Source: Paraglomus occultum
Lineage: Eukaryota; Glomeromycota; Glomeromycetes; Paraglomerales; Paraglomeraceae
Reading direction: 5' to 3'
DNA: 21,846 nt
Assembly: GCA_910592205.1 (NCBI GenBank)
Contig: CAJVPJ010000563.1
Span: 1-21,846 of the forward strand
Of this stretch, positions 1 to 8,192 are shown piece after piece. The notes beneath the pieces were generated by a model. The model did no database searches. It was given only the letters and a program-made list of their open reading frames with translations, and was not told the DNA's origin. Both the position numbers and the translations under genes were made by a program. Position 1 is the stretch's first letter; every line of letters begins with the position of its first letter.

Positions 1-60
1 AATTTTGTAAAGCATGTCGCGATAAACATAATTACTGGCAGACTTTCCAAAAAGACGCCT

Positions 61-219
61 CTACGTTGAGCTGAAAAATTTAAAGACAGGTGGTTTTATT
101 GTTCGAGTATAGAGTTGGTGCACCATATATAATGTGTTAAATCTCGAATTTGGATAATAAATATAATCATATTCTTTACCATCTTCTTCTTCACATGGAG
201 TTACAAAAATATCATCCAT
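61..219 (-). CDS. Unrecognised 52-codon frame downstream of the rep remnant
   Basis: An ATG at 219 opens a 52-codon frame ending in TAG at 61-63. It begins MDDIFVTPCEEEDGKEYDY, so it is acidic and tyrosine-rich at the N-terminus. After the TAG the same frame stays open to the window edge and reads as a basic, plausible peptide beginning RRLFGKSASNYVYRD. It follows the rep remnant in the same direction with a gap of about 50 bp. It could be the start of a second gene of the integrated element broken by one stop codon, or the start of an unrelated gene, or chance. I do not recognise a family. The position after rep is the only contextual argument. Confidence 0.25.
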   Translation of the reverse strand: MDDIFVTPCEEEDGKEYDYIYYPNSRFNTLYMVHQLYTRTIKPPVFKFFSST

Positions 220-269
220 TTTAGCTTTTAAATCGCCTCGCCAGAAAATTTATTATTTTTTTTTTATAA

Positions 270-1571
270 TTATTCCTGAAAGATTTTAATACGTAATATA
301 GAATCTATTTGTTCGGGTGTAACGTCATCATCAAATCCGATATCAAACTCAAAACGATTAAATTTATCTCTCGATCCTTTATGAAATATACGCTTTGTTT
401 TACAACAGCGACATTCTATTCCACAAGGAGTTTTATCATCATTAACTTTTCTGTATTCGATTATATAATCAAATCTTCTTTCCAAAGCAGAGTAATTTTT
501 TTTTTGTTTTTAATACCATCGATATACTAATACGGGAAATCTTTATCACATTTGTATAAACTTTTAAGTGGATTATTTGGGTAAAAAAAAATAATACATA
601 GGAGCGTAATTTGCATGATTGTTTTTAACTTCTATTGAAAAAAATCCGGTATCGATCAAAACTAAAAATCTTTCCCATTAAACCACAATCCATTGATTTC
701 GTTAAATATCACTACTTCATGATTGTTAAAATTATTAAACCATTTTTCATTAGGTATCTTTTTATATAATTTATCTTTTTTTTTTAAAATTTTTGAATAT
801 TATATCACCTAGTATTAGATAACTTTTTCCGGTTCCGGAATCACCCCAGACGAAAATATTACACGGTTTCCAACAACGCTGATTTTTCTTCTGTTTCAAC
901 CTTATAGCGGCTTTAGCAAGCTTATCCATAAATAATGGATTAGGGCCAAATGATATTTTCTTTGATAAATCAAAAATAACTTGATTAGGGTCTTCTTGAT
1001 TACGGATTCTTTCTTGGTGTTCCAAAATTATTTCCGATTGAGATCAGAGTTATTTTGATTATTTTGTCTATAACTGGAATGATATCGACCAAATTCGAAA
1101 GGTCCCGAATTTTCTTCATCGAATCGAGCAGGTGTTCGTTGCGAACAGCATTCTTGAGTACAAACTGAACATTCATCTAATTCCAATTCTTGATAACTAC
1201 ATTTACATTTATCTTTATGTATCGCACATCTATTGAAATTCTTCGAAACATATATTATGGCTTTCTCAGGATAATTAGCTAATTGGACATTGATAGAACT
1301 TAATTGGAATATATTTTTTAACAAATTTATCAGTTGGTCTATATTTAACACCAACACGTGCTTGTTTTTTAAGAACAGCAAAATCTTGAACATGTCTTCT
1401 ACCGGTATCGGGAGCTCTTTCAATTTGGAACTTTACATAATGAAATGGATTTGGATAATTATAAGGATTTTCATCACCGAAATGATTAGACACCACTGTA
1501 TATATTTTATCAGGTTCTACATTTTCAATAAATTGAAAATGTTGAAGTTTAGTATCAGCAGTAATTTTCAT
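270..1571 (-). pseudogene. rep: Endogenous CRESS-DNA-virus/plasmid-like replication protein (Rep), frameshifted
   Basis: A Rep of this class nicks and rejoins single-stranded DNA for rolling-circle replication and unwinds it with an SF3 helicase. All main blocks are present in order on the minus strand. They are a motif-I-like HFQF at the N-terminus; motif II HVQ at 1394-1386; motif III YVSK at 1252-1241, with the presumed catalytic Tyr at 1252-1250; GPFEFG in the linker; Walker A GDSGTGKS at about 845-822; a Walker B block VVIFNE at 715-698; a motif-C-like IEVK...NYAP block within 665-573; and an ERRFDYIIEYR block at 485-453 typical of the arginine-finger region. Reading frame changes occur near 1310-1275, 1046-1031, 785-771, 667-662, 580-573 and 530-491. 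Several lie in A/T homopolymers. The start ATG at 1571 is in the motif-I frame. The total span of about 434 codons fits a Rep with extra cysteine-rich inserts. It could be an integrated viral copy or a plasmid copy; either way the frame as given is broken. Confidence 0.85.
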
Positions 1572-2153
1572 TTTTTTACGGATAATAAGTAATAAAAAGG
1601 TACTTATATAAAAATTTAAGTGATAAACAAATCAAAGTGATAACTTTAAACATAACTTTATTATGACCAAATGATACAGTACTTTAAAATAAATAAGTGA
1701 TATTCTAGTATCGTATGTTCGCTACACGCTCTCATTTGATAATAATTCAAATAAATATTTTTAAATAATTTTTCATTATTGACAACTAGAACTTTAAACA
1801 TTTTGTTAATACAATTCTAAATTCGACGATCAAAAAACGCAAGTTTCAAGTAGATCAAATTCTTATCGTTTTATTTGATAAAGAAACAAATAATTTTATG
1901 TTAAATTTTAAGAATAATACAGAGAATTAGTAACAATATTATAATCGATTTTTATTGAATGCTAACTGATATTGAATCAAATCCGTGTTTCTGCTAGTCT
2001 TTCAGTGGGTTTAGCGTATTTAGCAAATGGTAAGTAAGCCTATTTAAGATATGTGGTCTACTCGAACAATAGCCTATTGTTTCTCATTACAATATTAATA
2101 TAGAACTGTAATCTTATAAAAGTAACGACCTGATACGACACATAAACCACAAC
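1572..2153. other. AT-rich spacer upstream of rep with short repeats
   Basis: I see no gene here. The stretch holds three direct copies of AAGTGATA (1618-1625, 1635-1642, 1695-1702), two copies of AACTTTAAACAT (1642-1653, 1790-1801) and a quasi-palindrome with 8-bp arms at 2065-2081. It is very AT-rich and has stops in all frames. Confidence 0.6.
1618..1702. repeat. Three AAGTGATA direct repeats (iteron-like)
   Basis: The 8-mer occurs at 1618-1625, 1635-1642 and 1695-1702, starting 47 bp upstream of the rep start codon at 1571. Rolling-circle Reps of the CRESS and geminivirus type bind short repeated iterons near their origin and promoter; that is family knowledge. That these copies are iterons is inference. 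In an AT-rich spacer some repetition is expected by chance, and I found no origin stem-loop with a nonanucleotide beside them. Confidence 0.35.
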
Positions 2154-2577
2154 ATGAAGTATGCAACGAATATATTAATTTTATCGATCAAACTTTGTAT
2201 CATCTAAGGGTGGAGGTAGCAGTAGTAGCCGTGGCAGCAGCCGGGGTGGTTATTATGGATATGGTTCCAATATTTTGGTATTATGAAACTCGATCGTGCG
2301 GTAAACTTTCGACCATGTTAGGCACCATTATTCTTACAGTAATTGGGTGTATGCTCTATCGATGTATTCGGTCCCACAAATCCAGCCAGAAACACGCGCG
2401 TCTTTTCGCTTCAGAAATACTTACTATCAAAACCATATGGATAGCTGCTCGCCATTGTTGTCACTCGTTCGTTCTTTTGATTTTTGGACAAGACACGTAC
2501 CAAGTATTATAGTGAGTCAGTGGGCGCGTAAAAGGCAGTCACATGACAATGATTACATCATTCCTGTTGGCTAAAAA
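2154..2577 (+). pseudogene. Broken Gly/Ser/Tyr-rich small secreted-like protein
   Basis: An ATG at 2154 begins a hydrophobic, signal-peptide-like stretch (MKYATNILILSIKLCII) that stops at 2205-2207. The +1 frame then reads GGGSSSSRGSSRGGYYGYGS (about 2209-2268), a low-complexity Gly/Ser/Arg/Tyr segment with strong codon bias toward real peptide. It is interrupted by TGA and TAA, and the same frame reopens before 2347 and runs to a TAA at 2575-2577. A third frame (2195-2512) is open across the gap, so two compensating frameshifts are the simplest reading. The gap between TTTTG and GCACC could instead be a very short intron of about 44 nt. I recognise no family. A decayed small secreted protein is the best guess. 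Confidence 0.35.
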
Positions 2578-3209
2578 CTTCGTGGCAAAATCAAGTCTAA
2601 TTACAGTATATCCGTTTACGCAACAACAACGCTCATATAATTTGCTTTAATACTGTAATAGCAATAGCAATAGTGAGATCCCGTATTTCACGGTCGCTCC
2701 CACAATAGTTACCACCAGACAGAACGGTAGATCATTGTGACATCTTGGTAAATTCCCCCCTTCGATAGCATTATTGTGATATTGCCCTTATTTAGAGACG
2801 AGTATAGGTTTTACTTCATTTAGGGAGTAGGAAAGGCACGCAACAAAATAAGTCACTTATAAATTTAGTTCAGTCATAATCGACAATTGTTATTATTATT
2901 AGTAAAGGTAGCGATCTGAGCTAAGTTTGGTAACATCCCTCTGTCAGGAATGTTATTTCTTCAAAATATCAATCCTTTATATTAGAGGATCTTTGGAACA
3001 CATTTAGTTTGCCGTTCATTTGCACAGCATGTCATTGGGGTTCAAGTTATTACTGGAAAACGTGCAGAATTCTACATACAGTACATTTCTTCCTAGTAAT
3101 AGAAATCAGGTGATACCAATATAGAATTTACAAAGGTTGAACAATCTGACATTTATACTATCCTGTCGTTTAAATTGCATCCACTGCTGGCAACGGAAAC
3201 ATCATGTTG
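2578..3209. other. Spacer without recognisable gene
   Basis: About 630 bp of mixed AT-rich sequence with stops in all six frames. I see no RNA gene, long repeat or transposon signature. Confidence 0.5.
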
Positions 3210-3503
3210 TTACATGATGAGTGTTCCATCTAGTGCATCATCTGGTCGCTGGATATTAGCACTTGTCCCTCTATCTTGACCAAGTCCATCAGTGAGTGGA
3301 AAATTGTCCATGTGCCGTTCTAACAGTCGATCTCCGACATATTCCATCTCATTATACATGATAAGCGTTTTCTTGCGACGATCTCGTTTTGTAATATGCC
3401 AATATGTTTTTAATAACAAGAGCAAAGAGCTCAAAGAACTTTTGAATCCTACCATTAATTTCCGCTCAATGACAAGAGACCAATCAGGCTGGTCTTTGAC
3501 AAT
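3210..3503 (-). CDS. Unrecognised open frame, possible last exon of a membrane protein
   Basis: This minus-strand frame is open from just after a TAG at 3504-3506 to a TAA at 3210, about 97 codons; the first ATG is at 3455. The order is a polar start (QPDWSLVIERK), a short hydrophobic Leu-rich stretch (SSLSSLLLLLKTYWHI), a basic cluster (TKRDRRKK) and an acidic, polar tail ending DALDGTLIM. This resembles a single membrane segment followed by a cytosolic tail, although the hydrophobic part is short. The sequence CAATATATAG just upstream could be a splice acceptor, which would make this a terminal exon. I found no convincing upstream exon. It may be a gene fragment or chance; the amino-acid composition is the only support. 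Confidence 0.3.
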   Translation of the reverse strand: MVKDQPDWSLVIERKLMVGFKSSLSSLLLLLKTYWHITKRDRRKKTLIMYNEMEYVGDRLLERHMDNFPLTDGLGQDRGTSANIQRPDDALDGTLIM

Positions 3504-3506
3504 CTA

Positions 3507-5325
3507 TATATTGAAAAAGAGGTACCAACTTCGCGTTTTATAATGATTGATCTACTAGTATTACTGTGTCTCCTATATACAGTATACTTTACTCTATTAT
3601 CTTTTCCAAATCATTTATATGTTCTTAACAATTAGCAATTTCCTTTAAGTATTCTCTCTTTAAACTAATTCCTTATATGCCAGCTGCTAAAGAGGTTGAG
3701 TATAATCAGCAATTACCATTTCTTCAACGATTAGATTTAATTCAACAGGCGAGTAGAATTGTTTTCGTCCTAAATACTTTCTAATTCAAACTGAAGGGTC
3801 TAGAGGTTTTAGTTTATTAAGTTTGCTAACCAGTTCTCATTGTATTTTTCAGCTACCTTTTTATAGATTCTGCTGCTGAGTTCTTCAGGCTCTCTCAGAG
3901 CTTTTTAAACTGCCATTGTAATCAGCAAAGCCTTGGTATTCAGTGTCACAGTATTAGTATGTTACTTTTTGTTTATTGTTTATGTTATTCATAATTTTTA
4001 TAGTGTATCAGTTCAAATTAGCTTCATTTACTATTTCAGTTTTCCTTTTTAAAATATACAGAGCAATTTTTTCTCCTTGATCCTTTTTTAAATGCTGCTG
4101 TAATTCTTTGGTTCCATAGTAATAATGGACTTAATGTAAATTAGTTTTATATAGAGATAGGCTATATTAATATGAAATATATTACTGTTATAATGATAAC
4201 TACTGGTCAAATGTTTATCTAACCAGTTTAAGATTACAATTTGAGGCCAAATTAATAATGCAACTAAAATTTAACAGGCATGAGCCACAGTCATAAGTTG
4301 AGCCAGAAATACTAATTCAAAGCTAAAAAAAAAAGCAGCCAAACTAGCAATTTTAGTGCACATAATCAGAAATTGTCTGGTTTTGTTGCAGCATGACCCA
4401 TAAATATATATATATATATATATACTATTATATCTTTTACGCCTTTAGGATATCACACTTTCTTTTACACCTTGAATATCAAATTCTTTACACCTTTCAA
4501 ATATTGCTGGATTTATTATTTAGACCATCACATTAGAAATTAGTTTATATCGCGAGCTTTTCTACACCACAAAGACAATTTATTAGCAAGATTAGAAATA
4601 ATGGGTCTTACCTTGACTTTCTTTCCCTACTGAATACAAAATTTCTACTTCATTTGCGTCTAATACAAATAACTCTGATCCTGTCACCTGATACTATTTA
4701 CAAAGCATGGAAGGTACAGAATTGCAATATTATTTTGATAAAATTGCTTTGTCAAGATAAATAATAATATCACCATCAGTGTGGCCCCCCAACCTTCAGA
4801 CTTGGATGTTGGTTCTTTGCAAAGAAAAAGAAACCACAATTTTGGCTCGGATCTGCTATGCTAGTACCACAATACTAGATGGATTGTTTTCTTATGGGTC
4901 AGTGAGCTAAAACTACGGCTAACCAAGGCTTGGCAATAAACGGCCATGTAATTTACGCGAGTATATTGCGAATTTTTTTATTGTCCACGAAAAGTTAATA
5001 GTGTAATTCCGGAAAACGTAAATACAAAGCAAAACTGGGCAAATGTATGGATGAATTGCGTCTAGAGATTTTTGGTCAAAACATTAGCGAGGGCATGTTT
5101 ACTGCTTCCAGTTATTCCGACTATTAAAATATTTCTAAGTGAAATCGAAAATATGAAATTGATATGAATCCTTTAACGGTTAGTCATGTGAACTATATAA
5201 CCCTTGAATTACGATGGAGGACTAATCGGGTGCACTGCCTGCAAGTTTAATTATTTTTTTCTTGCAAGTCAAAAATCTGACCTTGATGAAAGCCAAAACT
5301 TGACCATTTTGGCAGAACCGACGCT
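3507..5325. other. Long AT-rich region without supported gene
   Basis: All frames are heavily interrupted. An (AT)n microsatellite lies at 4404-4424. There are no target-site duplications, no reverse-transcriptase or transposase motifs and no tRNA-like fold that I could identify by eye. Confidence 0.5.
4404..4424. repeat. (AT)n microsatellite
   Basis: Uninterrupted alternating AT for about 21 bp, in an interval with no gene. Confidence 0.9.
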
Positions 5326-5661
5326 GTGCGGTTTTTGTTTATCCCAAGAGTAGACAGCCGTTTTATGGTATATACAAGTCCGGCGCGCGTTTACCAACAA
5401 ATTTTGCAACGTTTCGCGCTGCCTCATTTAATAGCCTTTCAGTTCCAAAAGCCTTGTCACCCAATCCTCTTTTTTAAAGATGACATAATCGCATACTCTA
5501 ATGTTCCGATTATTGGCGTATTATATTTATCACAAATTTCTCTTAACAAACTAGATTCAAGATTTAATTATAGACACAACTGTGTGTTTCATACTCGTTA
5601 TGATTCGGATAAAAATGTGCAATTTTTATGGATCTGTTGTCGATCAAGCTTGCAGAAATAA
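5326..5661 (+). other. Unrecognised 111-codon open frame, doubtful
   Basis: This is among the longest open frames between 3.5 and 10.7 kb. The first codon is ATG. The peptide is hydrophobic and Phe/Ile/Arg-rich with no domain I know. The opposite strand across 5363-5620 also contains two adjacent open stretches of roughly 40 codons each that read as plausible peptides (for example REICDKYNTPIIGTLEYAI, then RLLNEAARNVAKFVGKRAPD after a shift near an A6 run). The locus may therefore be a decayed minus-strand gene rather than a plus-strand one. Neither reading is firm. Confidence 0.15.
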
Positions 5662-8087
5662 TACAGTAAAAATAACCACACCCTGTTGTGTGGATGAAAA
5701 TTGCGGATAAGTAAGATCCGAATACAGCCGGAATTTAATTGAAAAACATGACAATTATGTGGACTGAGTAATATTACCTTTACTAGATCTGATCGGAAAA
5801 AAAAATATCAAATTGCATTTTATTTTTAAAATTGGCGGGTTAAAGATTTACCCGGAGGATCATTGTCCGTATGGCCTTTGTTTGTGATTGTTAGAACTGA
5901 AATATACTTGGCGAATTCCGGGGAAAAAGGACAGAGTTCATAAATAACACAATAATTATACATAAAAGAGATGGGGTACGTGAAATTTGAGTAACGACCC
6001 CCAACATATCATTAGTAATGTTGCCTTGGCCGTAAGATAAGATGATCAACCGTTCAGCACGATTTTGGTTATGGTGGTTGAATGATATCAGGAAATGATC
6101 GTTGGCAGTGGCAAAAAATACGCAAGATTCCGACAGTTTCCTGTCTACTTGTATGTTCTGCTTGTTCCTTATTCACTTCTTCTTGGTATTCTTTCTTCTA
6201 TTGTTGCGATGCATGTATAATCCATAAATGTCAATTACACAAAGCCCTTCTTTCTTTTGATAATCAATTGACAGGTGTGTGTGTGTGCGAATACTATGTT
6301 AAGTAGTTCATTTTGAAACGAACCTTCCAAGGTCCAGATGGATGTTGTGTAATGATTGTTGACAGGGAAAGTAATTTGGGGGAAAAAGCTTTGTCCATGT
6401 CACATGTGATGTGCGTGTAAGCATATCAGTGATAAGTTGGAATAGTTAACTGTATATGTAATATATATTTGATACTGTAAAATATTTATATGTGTGATAC
6501 TTATCAATAGTCGTCATACCAAAACCATTCCCAACAAGGAAGGTTATAGAAAAAAAAACTCATTCACTTATTAAGCTGTGGCACATATCCCTTCCAAGAT
6601 GAACGCTTCCTTTGTGTGGCTGGAAACAGGAGAATCAACTATGGAGTCTGTAAGTAGCCAAGATTGACAAAAGGTATAGGATCTCACATGTGTGGCAATT
6701 AATTAAATTGTTCGTCTCGTTTACAATCCAACAGTCGATTTTCACGCATCGGTTACATCTCCTAAAATCAACACCAATTACCATGCCGTCTTTACATTTG
6801 AATGTTGTGGCTGATGAAACCTGATACAAAGAAAATGAGTCATCGCCGGAAGCCCCATTGTGACATTCATGCATTGTGGCGGCAGGAATTAAATGAGTCA
6901 GGAATCAGGTGAGCATGGTCATTGGTGGGGTATTAATAATTGTAAATATTAGAATTTAATTATAATGAAGTGTGGCTTGTAATTATGGTATGGATGTAAC
7001 CGTATGTATGTGTGTGTCTCGGCCGTGCGTGTCATTGAGGAGGGGAAATGTAAGGGGACACTTAAACTTTAAATGCCGACACTTTATTCAATTCATTATT
7101 TGTTGATGCGTTTTATTACGGTTACTCAATTACAGCTTGTATTTTATTGTCATGTAGTCCGCCATCATCTTTATCATCACCATCACCATCAATATTACTA
7201 AAATTACACTCGGTATCCCAACTTGGTGGAATATTGCTGGATATAGCTTGCACATCGTTTTTTTTGCTTATTGTTGTATATATCCGTAGTTTGTCGGTCA
7301 TGGTAAGCAATATGTTGCAAACATATTAAATGCAGAATATGGTTAATGACTCGATCGTGATAAGTGGGTGGAAAAAATGGAAATGTGCATAATTGGTTTG
7401 ATACATTACAGTAATTACCTGTTATTGACTACTTGATCGTTTTCTTTTTTCCTTTTTCTTACCTGTTATCCAAGCATACTGTAATTACAATTACCAATTC
7501 GGTGCACAGGAGATATCCGTTACAGGTCATTCTAATCGGACAATCGGCGGAAAGGGAAAAAAAAATAAAGAGGGCAAAAAAAGATGATTAAAACTCATAT
7601 CCCCCCCCCCTTTTTTTTTCTTGCAAGTTTTTCGGAACATTTTTTTATCAGAGTTGAACAATACAAAGTTATTCTGTCGTACATGAACTGGGTTTAACCA
7701 AAATATCGACAAATGGAAATAGATGTAGTAATTTGAAATGTTGGGAAAACAAGTGTTTACATGTCGAATAATTAGATGATAGCTCAATTTATCCGCAGAT
7801 ATCCCCGACCGCCTTTCTCAGCCCCCCTTCTTCACATGTCTGATACTCCCCAACAAACGCACACTTGGAATGTCTTATTTCCAATCAAATTCATACGCAG
7901 TTTTCGTCCATAAACAGGAATCGAATTTATACAGTGATAATTTAATTGGGGGGAGTGTGACAGGGACGAGTGAATTGAAAATTGAAGAGTGACAACATAT
8001 AAAAGGTATTACTATTACATAACATCTTTTTGTTAAATGACTTTACTAATTTGTGTCAGATACTACCAACCATGTGGAAATTACCTC
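5662..8087. other. Region without supported gene; microsatellites and poly-C
   Basis: It contains a (GT)n run at 6275-6287 and a C10-T9 tract at 7601-7619. Small open frames on the minus strand at 6635-6874 (cysteine-containing, starting MHECHNG) and 7122-7310 (Asp-rich) have no recognisable domain and no convincing splice context. I treat them as noise. Confidence 0.5.
7601..7619. repeat. C10-T9 homopolymer tract
   Basis: Ten C followed directly by nine T. Similar poly-C runs occur at 8548-8557 (C10) and 8917-8924 (C8), and a G run sits in a CSTF1 intron. Such runs stand out in this AT-rich background. Confidence 0.9.
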
Positions 8088-8192
8088 ATGAACAACAACA
8101 ATAACAACAGCAACAGCAACGACGACAACAACAGCAACGACGACAACAACAGCAACAGCAACAACACCATCATCTTTTTAACTTGTATCTAA
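8088..8192 (+). repeat. AAC/AGC/GAC trinucleotide repeat
   Basis: A run of Asn, Ser and Asp codons of about 75 bp contains two tandem copies of an 18-bp unit, AGCAACGACGACAACAAC. A frame starting at ATG 8088 would encode 34 residues of almost only Asn, Ser and Asp, then TIIFLTCI and stop. I regard it as a microsatellite rather than a gene. The nearby zinc-finger protein contains a comparable Asn-rich codon run. Confidence 0.8.

Noticed and set aside
270-1571. Introns as the explanation for the rep frame changes
   Set aside because: The breaks fall within conserved blocks with no room for an intron, and several fall at homopolymers without GT/AG pairs.
1290-1592. 100-codon plus-strand open frame
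   Set aside because: It is antisense to the HUH part of rep, whose minus-strand reading shows clear motifs.
5769-5777. TAATATTAC, identical to the geminivirus-type origin nonanucleotide
   Set aside because: No flanking inverted repeat to form a stem-loop, and it lies over 4 kb from rep. Related NANTATTAC strings also occur by chance elsewhere (7190, 10400 and 15560 areas) in this AT-rich DNA.
6635-6874. Cysteine-containing 79-codon minus frame
   Set aside because: No conserved Cys spacing that I recognise, no homologous family and no supporting exon neighbours.
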